DNA of 64,000 nucleotides from QHXQ01 sp036389395 (GTDB taxonomy: Bacteria > Acidobacteriota > Blastocatellia > Pyrinomonadales > Pyrinomonadaceae), in the NCBI GenBank assembly GCA_036389395.1, contig DASVPY010000004.1:1-64000 (forward strand). The letters are read 5' to 3'. Below, one piece after another: positions 26,673-35,263 of this stretch; the stretch's first letter is position 1, and the number at the start of each line of letters is the position of its first letter. The notes under the pieces are model-generated. The model did not search any database. It was not told the DNA's origin and saw only the letters and a program-made list of their open reading frames with translations. A program made the position numbers and the translations under genes.

Positions 26673-27722
26673 ATGAAAGCGTTAATGCTCGCGGCGATCC
26701 GCGGGATCGTCATGGCGGCCGTGTGTCTCCCGCTCGCGCCGTCCGCCACAGCCCAGACCCGCCGGCCGCAACCCGCGGCCCCGCCCGCCGGGGCCAGCAA
26801 GATCACCGGCCCCTACACCTACCAGAACCTCGCCGTCTTCCTGATCCACGGCGCTGACCGCCTGCCTGGCCAGAATTTCCTGACGCTCTCCGAGGCCCTC
26901 AAGCAGCGCAAGGTCATCGTCTACGAGACGCGCAGCGTCAACGAGCTGGCCATCGAGAACGTGTCGGGCGAGGACGTGTACGTCCAGTCGGGCGACATCG
27001 TCAAGGGCGGGCAGCAGGATCGGATGCTCGGCGTGGACATGGTCGTGCCGCCGCACTCGGGGCGCATCCCCGTCGAGGCCTTCTGCGTCGAGCACGGCCG
27101 CTGGACGAAGCGCGGCGCTGAGACCGCGACCCGCTTCGAGTCTTCGACCGAGCGCGTGGCGACGCGCGAGTTGAAGCTCGCCGCCAACCAGACGCGCTCG
27201 CAGGGCGAGGTCTGGCAGAAGGTCGAGGAGGCGCAGAACAAGCTGAGCGCCAACGTCGGCGCGCGCGTCAACGCGCCCGCCTCCGAGTCGAGCTTCCAGC
27301 TCGCGCTCGAAAACCGCAAGGTGCAGGAGACGGCCGCCAACTACGTCCGCGCCCTGACGCACATCGCCGACGAGCAGGCGGACGTGGTCGGCTACGCCTT
27401 CGCCATCAACGGCCAGATCAACAGCGCCGACGTGTACGCCTCGCACGCGCTCTTCCGCAAGCTCTGGCCTTCGCTCCTCAAGGCCAGCGCCATCGAGGCC
27501 ATCGCCGAGCTGCAACGCGACCAGCGCTACGCGCCCGTCACGGCCGGCAACGTCTCGGACTTCCTCGCCCGCGCCGAGCACGGGCGCACCTCCGACCAGC
27601 GCAACGTCACGCGCAACGTCCAACTCGTCACGCGCGAGACGGACGAGCACGTCCTGATCGAGACCAAGGACAGCTCGCGCCGCGCCACCTGGCTGCACCG
27701 CAGCTACATCAACAAGAAGTAG
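26673..27722 (+). CDS. Secreted ARPP-1-like (DUF6569) protein
   Basis: 349 residues with a signal peptide (MLAAIRGIVMAAVCLPLAPS, cleavage near ATAQ). The body resembles the ARPP-1/DUF6569 family: FLTLSEALKQRKVIVYET, NVSGEDVYVQSGDIVKGGQQ, and VEAFCVEHGRWTKRG with a conserved Cys and Trp. The biochemical role of the family is unknown to me. The start has GAGAGGAG upstream with 9-base spacing. A middle segment (KVEEAQNKLSANVGARVNAP) is helical. It is monocistronic, flanked by repeats on both sides. Confidence 0.78.
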   Translation: MKALMLAAIRGIVMAAVCLPLAPSATAQTRRPQPAAPPAGASKITGPYTYQNLAVFLIHGADRLPGQNFLTLSEALKQRKVIVYETRSVNELAIENVSGEDVYVQSGDIVKGGQQDRMLGVDMVVPPHSGRIPVEAFCVEHGRWTKRGAETATRFESSTERVATRELKLAANQTRSQGEVWQKVEEAQNKLSANVGARVNAPASESSFQLALENRKVQETAANYVRALTHIADEQADVVGYAFAINGQINSADVYASHALFRKLWPSLLKASAIEAIAELQRDQRYAPVTAGNVSDFLARAEHGRTSDQRNVTRNVQLVTRETDEHVLIETKDSSRRATWLHRSYINKK

Positions 27723-27725
27723 CTG

Positions 27726-27858
27726 TCCGTCCGTTGTCCTAAAAACTGTCCGTTGGCCGTTGGCCGTTGTTCTTCTCACGCGGGTTGTAGGGTTGCGACG
27801 AACGCTGCAACCAGCAGCAGAAGAACAACGGACGACGGACAACGGACAGTTTTTATGC
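27726..27858. repeat. Family E CCGTTGTCCG palindromic repeat
   Basis: Left words GTCCGTCCGTTGTCC and AACTGTCCGTTGGCCGTTGG; right words AGAACAACGGACGACGGAC and AACGGACAGTTTTTATGC. Forms an imperfect hairpin with a GTTGTAGGGTTGCGACGAAC centre. Only one copy is seen in this window. Confidence 0.75.
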
Positions 27859-27942
27859 TATCCTGCCGCCGTTAATTCCCCTGCAACCGAAGCGCCCGTG
27901 CCCCTCGCGGATTTCAACGTCTGACGGAGGAGAAGACTTCTT

Positions 27943-28872
27943 ATGCGTCCTTTCGGCAAACTGACCGGCGGCGCGCTCGCGCTCGCGCTCGTCGGCGCGG
28001 CCGCCGCCTGCCAGCAGGGCGCGGTCAAGGTCGAGACCAACTCGAACGCGACCGCGAACGTGAACCTGCCGGCCGCGAACACGAACGCCAGCCCGGCGGC
28101 CAACGCCAACACCGCGACCACCGCCGCCGTGCTCGCCGCGCGCGAGCCAGACCGCTACCGCGCCACCGTCAACTTCACCGTCGAGGCCGAGGGCAAGCAG
28201 CCCGCGCAACTGCCGCCGCTCCAGGTGGCGCGCGACGGCGACAACCGCCGCTACTCGATCAACCTGCCCGCCGTCGGCGAAGTCGTCTTCCTCGACCGCG
28301 CCGACAAGCGCTACCTCGTCCTCAACGGTCGCCGCCAGTACGTCGAGTTGAATAAAGAGACGACCGGCTTCGACCTGCGCAGCCTGACGCCCGGCCAGAT
28401 GGTCGCGCAGATGCAGCGGCTGCAAGGCGTCGAGCTGGTCGGCGACGACACGTTGAACGGCCGCCCCGTGGTCAAGTACCGCTACGCGACGACCGCGAAG
28501 ACGACGACGCAGGCCGGCGAAGTCCACACGGATAATTTCATCTACGTGGACAAGGACACGGGGCTGCCGCTGAAGGTCGAGGGCTACGGACAGACGACGG
28601 GCAGCGTGCAGGGCGTCAACCGCGGCCGGCTCATCGCCGAGATGCGCGATCTTTCGACCGACGTGGACGCCGCGCAGTTCGACCTGCCCGCCGGCTACGC
28701 GCAGATCACGCAGGAGCAGATTAAGCAGCAGATGGCCGTGCTCGCCGGCATCTTCCAGGTCGTGATGAACACCCTCAACGCGCAGGCCAACGCGCCGGCC
28801 GCCGGGGCTTCGCCGCCGCCGCCGCCGCCCGCCGCGTCGCCCGCCGCGTCGCCGCGCAGCACGCCGTACTGA
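27943..28872 (+). CDS. Lipoprotein of unknown function
   Basis: 309 residues with a lipoprotein signal: hydrophobic LALALVGAAAAC with Cys at about residue 23. An Asn/Ala/Thr-rich spacer follows (about residues 30-65). The folded part (about 70-270) is beta-rich, with VVFLDRADKRYLVLNGRRQY and FIYVDKDTGLPLKVEGYG, reminiscent of LolA-like or DUF4412-like beta sheets that handle lipids, though I cannot assign either with confidence. It ends in a Pro/Ala/Ser tail (PPPPPPAASPAASP). GGAGGAGAAG precedes the start; the next gene begins 18 bases after the stop. Confidence 0.75.
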   Translation: MRPFGKLTGGALALALVGAAAACQQGAVKVETNSNATANVNLPAANTNASPAANANTATTAAVLAAREPDRYRATVNFTVEAEGKQPAQLPPLQVARDGDNRRYSINLPAVGEVVFLDRADKRYLVLNGRRQYVELNKETTGFDLRSLTPGQMVAQMQRLQGVELVGDDTLNGRPVVKYRYATTAKTTTQAGEVHTDNFIYVDKDTGLPLKVEGYGQTTGSVQGVNRGRLIAEMRDLSTDVDAAQFDLPAGYAQITQEQIKQQMAVLAGIFQVVMNTLNAQANAPAAGASPPPPPPAASPAASPRSTPY

Positions 28873-28890
28873 CGTTCGGAGACGAAGACG

Positions 28891-29691
28891 ATGCGCTACC
28901 TGCTTCTGTTCGTGCTCGGTCTGATCGTCGGCGGTATCGCCACGTTCTACTTCTTCGTCGGCGCGCCGCGCATCAAGCAGGCGCAGACCGGCGCAGCCTT
29001 GCGCGCGCCCGAAACGGCGGGCGATCCGCCGGGCACGGCCATCCTGACGCTCGATGAGCAGTTCTTCGCCACGCTGCTCGACTCGGTCTTCCGCGATCTG
29101 AACGCGCCCGCGTTCCGCCTCGGCGCGCTCGACCGTGAGCGCGCGCGCGATCCCGCGACGGGCGCGCGCTACGTGACGACGCAAGGGGCTTGCGCCAACC
29201 AGGTCGTCGTCGCGCGCGAGGGCGCGGGCACGCGCACGGGCGTCGAGCTGCGCAACGACCGCATCGCCGCGCCCATCGTCTTCAGCGGCAGCTACAACGT
29301 GATGGGCAACTGCATGAACTTCAACGGCGCGGCCCGCGCCAACGTCGAGCTGCGCTTTAGGCCCGAGGACGCGACGCTCTCGGCGCAGATCAACGTCGTC
29401 GGCGTGAACATAGACAACCTGCCGCCGATGATCCGGCCGTTCGCCGAGCCGGTCGTGACCGGCTTCGTGCAGAACGCGATCAACGAGCGCGGCAACCCCG
29501 TCACCATCCTGCGCGGCCAGCCGCTCGTCTTGAACGTCCCCGTGCAGGCGGCGGGCGGCACGCTGCGCGCGCAGGCGAAGGACGTGCGCGCCGACGTGAA
29601 AGACGGCGCGCTGCGACTCCACATCACCTACGACTTCAGCGGCGCGCGCGGCGCGGACACGCCGCCACCCGCGCCGACGCCCCAAGGTTGA
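28891..29691 (+). CDS. Membrane-anchored protein of unknown function
   Basis: 266 residues. One N-terminal hydrophobic helix (residues 2-24, LLLFVLGLIVGGIATFYFFV) probably anchors it, with the rest outside the membrane. The body has AILTLDEQFFATLLDSVFRD, a Cys pair in QGACANQVV and MGNCMNFNGAA, and INVVGVNIDNLPPMIRPFAE, then a Pro-rich end. I do not recognise the family. Its stop overlaps the next gene's start by four bases, and it lies 18 bases after the lipoprotein gene, so the three form a likely operon. Confidence 0.72.
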   Translation: MRYLLLFVLGLIVGGIATFYFFVGAPRIKQAQTGAALRAPETAGDPPGTAILTLDEQFFATLLDSVFRDLNAPAFRLGALDRERARDPATGARYVTTQGACANQVVVAREGAGTRTGVELRNDRIAAPIVFSGSYNVMGNCMNFNGAARANVELRFRPEDATLSAQINVVGVNIDNLPPMIRPFAEPVVTGFVQNAINERGNPVTILRGQPLVLNVPVQAAGGTLRAQAKDVRADVKDGALRLHITYDFSGARGADTPPPAPTPQG

Positions 29692-29732
29692 ACGCCGCGA
29701 GGTTGAAGGCCGCAAGGTTGAACGCCGCGAGA
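29685..29732 (+). repeat. 15-bp tandem repeat at a gene start
   Basis: About three copies of AGGTTGAAsGCCGCr spanning the end of one gene and the first codons of the next. Read in frame they give repeats of LNAAR/LKAAR. Each copy carries a TTG that could serve as the start. Confidence 0.7.
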
Positions 29733-31556
29733 TCGAGCACCGCCGCGCCGCGCGCGCGCACGCGCCGCTGGCGTTACGGCGCGCTGGCGGCGCTGGCGCT
29801 GGCCGCGCTCGCCCTCGCGCCGCAACTCCACCTCTGGGCCGCGCGCGGGCGCGACTGGCGCGGCTCCTACGTCTCGTTCGACTTCGACGAGGTCGCCTAC
29901 TCCGCCTACCTCAACGCGCTCATCTCGGGCCGGCCGCGCCGCAACGATCCGTTCACCGGCCGCGCCGACACGCCCGCAGCGCCGCTGCCCGAATCACTCT
30001 TCTCGATCCAGTTCGTGCCCGCTTACGCCCTGGCGCTGCCGGCCCGCGCGTTGGGTCTGACGGCGGCGGAAGTCTTCATCATCCTGCGCCCGCTGGCGGC
30101 CGCCGCGGCCGCGCTCGCGCTCTTCTGGCTCCTGCTCGGCCTGACCGGCGACGCGCCGCTCGCGGCCGCCGCCGCGCTCGTAGTGCTCTGCCTCGGCGCG
30201 CTCGCGGAAGGGCCGCACGCGACGTGGCATCTGTTGACGTTGCGCTCGCTCACCAACTCGCTGCCCTTCCTGCGCCGCTACGTGGTCGCGTGCGCGACGC
30301 CGCTCTTCTTCGTCTTCGCCGCGCTCGTCCTCGCCGCGCTCCGCGCGCAGACGACGCGCGCGCGGCTGCCGCGAGCCGGCGGCGCGGGTCTCGTCTTCGC
30401 GCTGCTCGTCTTCACGTACTTCTACGCCTGGACGGCGGCCGCGGCGTGGCTCTGCGTGCTCGCGTCGCTGTGGCTCGCGGCGCGGCGCGACGAGTGGCGG
30501 CGGGCGCTGCCGGTGTTCGCGCTCGCGTGCGCGTGCGGCGCGGCGGCGCTCGCGCCTTACGCCCTGCTGCTCGCGCGCCGTGCGCCCGGCACAGACGCGG
30601 CCCAACTGCTGACGCACACGCGTATGCCGCTCGTCTCCACGCCGCTGTTCGTCGGTCTCGCCGCGCTGCTCGCGCTCGCGTGGGCGGCGCGGCGCGGGCG
30701 CATCTCTGCGCGCGAGCCGGCGGTGCTCTGCGCCGCGTCGTTCGCGCTGCTGCCCCTGGTGCTCTACAACCAACAGGTCGTCACGGGCTTGTTGTTACAG
30801 CCCGTTCATTACGGCCGTTACGTCGGCAACTACGCCGCCCTGCTGGCGTGCGTGCTCGCGGCCACACTCGTCTGGCGCGGACGCACGGCGCGCCCCGTGC
30901 CGCCGCGCCTGCTCGCGTGCGCGGCCGTTTGCGTCCTCGCTTGGAGCGCGCTTGAGACGGCGGCCAAGGTGCGCCGCCTGGCCGCGCACAACCTGCGCCG
31001 CGACGAGACGTGGCTCGTCGCCCGACGACTCGCCAACTGCGCGCCGCCCGACGCGCCGGCCGCGACAGCGGCCGCGCCGGCCGACGCGCCGGTCGTCATG
31101 GCGAGCGACCTCGCGCTCGCGGGCCTGCTCTCGAACGTCACGACGCGGGCCGTGCTCTGGGCGCAGCACATGGCCTACTCCCCCGGCGCGACGGCGGAGG
31201 AAGAGCGCACGCGCCTCTACCGACAGCTCTACTACACGGGCGTGGACGAGCCTGCGTTCGCCGCCCTCGCCGCGCAAGAAAGTTTCCTGCGCCTCGCCCT
31301 CTTCGGCTGGGAGCGTATGAACGCAGTCCCTTACGCGCCCCCCCTCACCGCCGCCGACGTGCAGACAGAGACGCGCCGCTACGCCGCCTTCGTCAACACC
31401 TTCGACCGCGCGCGCGCCCTCACCCCCATGCTCGCCTGCGTCGTCGTCCCCGCCGCCGCGCCCCCCGATCTGACCAACCTCGACCGCTGGTACACCCGCG
31501 ACCCCGGCGCGCGCCTCGGCGATTTCGTCGTCTACCGCGTGCGCCCGCGCCCGTGA
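29688..31556 (+). CDS. Polytopic membrane protein, glycosyltransferase-like
   Basis: 622 residues with roughly ten to twelve hydrophobic helices (first near residues 32-45, AALALAALALAPQLHLW). After the first helix an acidic loop, SYVSFDFDEVAYSAYLNAL, recalls the Asp-containing first loop of GT-C glycosyltransferases that use lipid-linked sugars, but the match is loose. The soluble C-terminus (residues about 450-622) includes LARYDR-free text such as LTNLDRWYTRDPGARLGDF. The TTG at 29688 overlaps the previous stop; later TTG codons in the 15-bp repeat are alternatives. Role inferred only. Confidence 0.75.
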   Translation: MNAARLKAARLNAARSSTAAPRARTRRWRYGALAALALAALALAPQLHLWAARGRDWRGSYVSFDFDEVAYSAYLNALISGRPRRNDPFTGRADTPAAPLPESLFSIQFVPAYALALPARALGLTAAEVFIILRPLAAAAAALALFWLLLGLTGDAPLAAAAALVVLCLGALAEGPHATWHLLTLRSLTNSLPFLRRYVVACATPLFFVFAALVLAALRAQTTRARLPRAGGAGLVFALLVFTYFYAWTAAAAWLCVLASLWLAARRDEWRRALPVFALACACGAAALAPYALLLARRAPGTDAAQLLTHTRMPLVSTPLFVGLAALLALAWAARRGRISAREPAVLCAASFALLPLVLYNQQVVTGLLLQPVHYGRYVGNYAALLACVLAATLVWRGRTARPVPPRLLACAAVCVLAWSALETAAKVRRLAAHNLRRDETWLVARRLANCAPPDAPAATAAAPADAPVVMASDLALAGLLSNVTTRAVLWAQHMAYSPGATAEEERTRLYRQLYYTGVDEPAFAALAAQESFLRLALFGWERMNAVPYAPPLTAADVQTETRRYAAFVNTFDRARALTPMLACVVVPAAAPPDLTNLDRWYTRDPGARLGDFVVYRVRPRP

Positions 31557-31580
31557 TGAATTGAGCTTGAGTGCGCGGTG

Positions 31581-31674
31581 AGGACAGATTTAACACAGAG
31601 GTCACACAGAGGTTCTTACTGTGCCCTCTGTGCCCTTCTCTGTGTCCTCTGTGTTAACCCGGCCGCGCGCCACC
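31581..31674. repeat. Family A CACAGAG palindrome
   Basis: TTTAACACAGAGGTCACACAG and CTCTGTGTCCTCTGTGTTAA arms, ending in the shared edge CCCGGCCGCGCGCCAC. Confidence 0.88.
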
Positions 31675-31805
31675 TCTCGACTTCAAACTGAACAAATAAA
31701 GATTGTGCGCGCCCGCGCCCCGCGCTAATATCCGCTGACTTGAAGAACCGCTGACCTGCGCCGGCTGCCAGAGTCCCTAGAGCAGTTGAGTCGAACCGTC
31801 TAAAC

Positions 31806-33314
31806 ATGAGCGCGGAAGTGTTACAGCCGACGGCGGCCAAGCTCGAACGCGGGCTGGGGCTGCTCGACGCGGCGATGATCGTGGTCGGCTCGATGATCGG
31901 GTCGGGCATCTTCATCACGTCCGCCGAATCCGCCCGGCTGGTGGGTGCGCCGGGGTGGCTGCTCGTGGCGTGGGCGCTCGCCGGGGTGTTGACGATCACG
32001 GGCGCGCTGTGCTGCGCGGAGTTGGCGGCGATGATGCCGCGCGCGGGCGGGCAGTACGTGTTTCTGCGCGAGGCGTACGGGCCGGTGTGGGGCTTCCTGT
32101 TCGGCTGGGCGCTGCTCGTGGTCGTGCAGACGGGGACGATTGCGGCGGTGGCGGTCGCCTTCGCCAACTTCCTCGGCGTGCTCGTGCCCTGGGTGTCGGG
32201 CGCGAACTACATCGTCGCGCCGCGCGCGCTGGGGCGCTACGCCGTCAGCCTCTCGACGCAGCAACTCGTCGCCGTCCTGATGATCCTGCTGCTCACCTTC
32301 ACGAACACGCTCGGCCTGCGCATGGGGCGGCTCATCCAGAACACGTTCACGGCGACGAAGACGGCGGCGCTCGCGGCGCTCGTCGTCCTGGGGCTGGCGC
32401 TCGGTCTCAACCACGCGAGCGCCGCGTTCACGAGCGACTGGTGGAACCCCTGGGCGAACGGCTGGCGACCCGACGCGGCGCAGGCGGGCTTGGGCCTCGC
32501 GGGCGGCCTCGCGCTCGCGCTCCTGCTGGGGCGGGCGATGACGGGGCCGCTCTTCGCGCAGTCGGCTTGGAACAACGTGACGTTCACGGCCGGCGAGGTG
32601 CGCGATCCCGGTCGCAACCTGCCGCGCGCGCTCCTCGCGGGCTGCGCGGCGGTCGTCGCGCTTTACCTGCTGGCGAACCTCGCCTACGTCGTGACGCTGC
32701 CGCTCGCCGGCATCCAGACCGCGCCGCAGAACCGCGTCGCCACCGCGGCCATGCAGACGATCTTCGGCGGTGCGGGCGCGACCGCGATGGCCGCGGCTAT
32801 CGTCGTCTCGACCTTCGGCTGCAACAACGGGCTGATCCTGGCGGGCGCGCGCGTCTACTACGCGATGGCGCGCGACCGCCTCTTCTTCGCCCGCGTCGGC
32901 ACGACCAACGCGCGCCACGTGCCCGCGGTCGCGCTCGTCATCCAAGGGGTCTGGGCCGCGCTCCTGACGCTGCCGCGCACCGTCACGACCGACGCGCGCA
33001 CGGGCGCGCCCGTCTACGGCAACGTCTACACGCAACTGCTCGAATACATCGTCTCGGCCGATCTGATCTTCTACGCGCTCATGGTCGGCGCAGTCATCGT
33101 CCTGCGCCGCAAACAGCCCGCCGCCCCGCGCCCCTACCGCACGCTCGGCTACCCCTTCGTCCCCGTCCTCTACATCGCCCTCGCCGCCCTGCTCGTCGCC
33201 GATCTCGCGTATCTCGCGCCAGCCACCTCCGGCCTCGGCTACCTCCTCGTCCTCACCGGCATCCCCGTCTATCTGTTCTGGCGCTGGAAGGTAGGGGTGC
33301 GGGAGGAAGGATGA
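31806..33314 (+). CDS. APC-superfamily amino acid permease
   Basis: 502-residue inner-membrane transporter with about twelve helices, likely a proton-coupled amino acid importer or exchanger. The first helix carries the substrate-binding signature MIVVGSMIGSGIFITSAES. Other family features are RAGGQYVFLREAYGPVWGF between helices 2 and 3, NNVTFTAGEVRDPGRNLPRA near helix 6-7, and a short cytosolic loop LRRKQPAAPRPYRTLGYPFV before the last pair of helices. Substrate cannot be told. The ribosome binding site is weak. The stop codon runs directly into a family D repeat. Confidence 0.92.
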   Translation: MSAEVLQPTAAKLERGLGLLDAAMIVVGSMIGSGIFITSAESARLVGAPGWLLVAWALAGVLTITGALCCAELAAMMPRAGGQYVFLREAYGPVWGFLFGWALLVVVQTGTIAAVAVAFANFLGVLVPWVSGANYIVAPRALGRYAVSLSTQQLVAVLMILLLTFTNTLGLRMGRLIQNTFTATKTAALAALVVLGLALGLNHASAAFTSDWWNPWANGWRPDAAQAGLGLAGGLALALLLGRAMTGPLFAQSAWNNVTFTAGEVRDPGRNLPRALLAGCAAVVALYLLANLAYVVTLPLAGIQTAPQNRVATAAMQTIFGGAGATAMAAAIVVSTFGCNNGLILAGARVYYAMARDRLFFARVGTTNARHVPAVALVIQGVWAALLTLPRTVTTDARTGAPVYGNVYTQLLEYIVSADLIFYALMVGAVIVLRRKQPAAPRPYRTLGYPFVPVLYIALAALLVADLAYLAPATSGLGYLLVLTGIPVYLFWRWKVGVREEG

Positions 33315-33447
33315 GGGATGAAGAAGGAGTCAGGAGTCAGAAGCCGGAAGGCCGAACAGAAGGCGGAAGATGAAAGGCCGGCTTTCATTCCGGCTCCTGA
33401 CTCCTGACTCCTGACTTCTTCATCCTTCAGCCCTCAGCCCTCAGCCC
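33312..33447. repeat. Family D GGAGTCAGAAG palindromic repeat
   Basis: Left words GGAGTCAGGAGTCAGAAGCC and GGATGAAAGGCC; right words GGCTCCTGACTCCTGACTCC and TGACTTCTTCATCC, then three tandem CAGCCCT units. A second copy is at 36572-36692. It separates convergent genes. Confidence 0.85.
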
Positions 33448-35226
33448 TCACTTCACCCACTCGTCCGCCACCACCGACTCGACCTTGACGGGCACGCGCT
33501 TGACGTACTCCTCACCCGCCGCGCACATCGCGTCTTCGACCGCCTTGACGATCTCTTCGCTTTGCGCCGCGTCCGCCTCGACGACGATCTCGTCGTGGAC
33601 GACGTTGACGATGGCCGCGCTCGTCGCGCGCAGCCTGTCGTGCAGCAGCCGCAACGCGCGCTTGATGATGTCGGCGGACGCGCCCTGGATAGGCATATTC
33701 TTGCCGTTGCGTTGGGCGAGGGAGACGGCCTGGCGGTCTTGGGGGTCGAAGTTGAAGCGGGCGAGGCGGCCGGAGAGGGTGCGGGCGGCACGCTCGCGGA
33801 CGGCGCGCTGGGCCGCCCCGCGCAGCCACGCGTCGAGGCCGCGGTAGGTCTGGAAGTAGCGGCTCATGATGGCCTCGGCCTCGGTGAGCGGCAAGCCGGT
33901 CATGAGCGAGAAGCGCTGCGCGCCGATGCCGTAGACGACGCCGAAGTTGAGCCGCTTGGCGAAGTCGCGCTGCTCCTTCGTCACCTGTTCGAGCGGGACG
34001 TTGAAGACCTGCGCGGCCGTCACGCGGTGCAGATCAGCGCCCGAGTTGAACGCCGTGATGAAGCCCGCGTCCTCCGACACGTGCGCCAGGATGCGCAGTT
34101 CGATCTGCGAGTAATCGGCCGTGATCAGTTTCCGCCCTTCAGGCGCGCGGAAGCAACGCCGGTACTCGTACTCGTGCGGTATCTGCTGCACGTTGGGGTT
34201 GGTGCAGGCGAATCTGCCGGTCGGCGCGCCGATCTGGTGGAAGTTGGCGTGGATGCGGCCTGTCGCGGGGTTGATCTCGTTGAGGATGTTTTCGCCGTAG
34301 CTGGTCAGCGACTTCTGCACGGTGCGGTATTCGAGCAGCTTGGCGACGACCGGGTACTCTTTGGCGAGCGGTTGCAGCTTCCAGTTGCGCGTCGAGTCGG
34401 GGACGGGCACGCCGAGCCGTTTGAGGGCGGCGGTCAGTTGCGTGTGCGAGTCGAGGTTGATGTCGGCGCGGGCCTCGGCGAAGAGCAGCCCTTGCGGCGC
34501 GCCCTCGGAGAGCATGACTTGCAGCTCGCGCGCGAGTTCGGCGCGGCGACGCTCGACCGTGACCAGTTGCTCGCGCCAGCGGTGCGCGTCGAGGAAGAGG
34601 CCGGCCAGCTCCAGCCCGGCGACCGCCGGCACGCACTCGAATTCGAGCTGCGCGACGGGGACGAGCGCGTCGCGCTTGAGCCGCTCGATCAGGCGCTCGC
34701 GCAACGGGAGCAGCACGGCGGCGTCGCGCGCCGCGTATTCGAGCTGCGCCGCCGACAGCTCGCCGCCCCAGTCGCTCAGCCGCTCGGCCTTGTCGAGCGT
34801 CTCGTCCAGGTAGCGCGCCGCGACCGCGTCCAGCCCGTGCCGGTCTTCGGTCTCACCCGCCGAGACGAGTTGACTGGCCAAGAGCGTGTCGAAGATGCCG
34901 CCCAGCTCGACGCCGAGGTGTTGCTTGGCCCATTTCAAATCGAATTTCGTGTTGTGCGCCGTCTTGACGGGGCGCGGCGCGGCGAGCAGTTCGCGCAGCG
35001 GGGCGAGCGCCTCGCTCGTGCGCTGGTCGCCGTCGAAGCGATCCAGATCGACGACGAAGACGCGCCCGTCCGGCGCGGCCAACTGCACGAGGCGCAGTCG
35101 CCCGCCGTAAGGATCGAGGGATGTCGTTTCCGTGTCGAAGCCGATGGCGGCGTGCGGTCGTAGTTCATCAACCGCGGCGCGCAGCGCGTCGGGCGTGGTG
35201 ACGAGTTGGTAGGTGGCTGAGATCAT
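33448..35226 (-). CDS. PolA-type DNA polymerase with 3'-5' exonuclease, no 5' nuclease
   Basis: 592 residues, against ~900 for full PolA. Residues 1-185 are a DEDD proofreading exonuclease with all motifs (IGFDTETTSLD; NTKFDLKWAKQ; YAARDAAVLL). The family A polymerase follows: motif A DYSQIELRILAHVSED, motif B with KRLNFGVVYGIGAQRF, motif C VVHDEIVVEA. There is no N-terminal FEN-like domain. Such bifunctional forms exist in several bacterial lineages and phages; this may be the main repair polymerase with a separate 5' nuclease, or an accessory enzyme. No clear ribosome binding site. The MFS gene ends beyond it on the same strand. Confidence 0.93.
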   Translation of the reverse strand: MISATYQLVTTPDALRAAVDELRPHAAIGFDTETTSLDPYGGRLRLVQLAAPDGRVFVVDLDRFDGDQRTSEALAPLRELLAAPRPVKTAHNTKFDLKWAKQHLGVELGGIFDTLLASQLVSAGETEDRHGLDAVAARYLDETLDKAERLSDWGGELSAAQLEYAARDAAVLLPLRERLIERLKRDALVPVAQLEFECVPAVAGLELAGLFLDAHRWREQLVTVERRRAELARELQVMLSEGAPQGLLFAEARADINLDSHTQLTAALKRLGVPVPDSTRNWKLQPLAKEYPVVAKLLEYRTVQKSLTSYGENILNEINPATGRIHANFHQIGAPTGRFACTNPNVQQIPHEYEYRRCFRAPEGRKLITADYSQIELRILAHVSEDAGFITAFNSGADLHRVTAAQVFNVPLEQVTKEQRDFAKRLNFGVVYGIGAQRFSLMTGLPLTEAEAIMSRYFQTYRGLDAWLRGAAQRAVRERAARTLSGRLARFNFDPQDRQAVSLAQRNGKNMPIQGASADIIKRALRLLHDRLRATSAAIVNVVHDEIVVEADAAQSEEIVKAVEDAMCAAGEEYVKRVPVKVESVVADEWVK

Positions 35227-35263
35227 TATTTAAGAAGCCGCGCCTTAGTTAAGAAGCTGCGCC

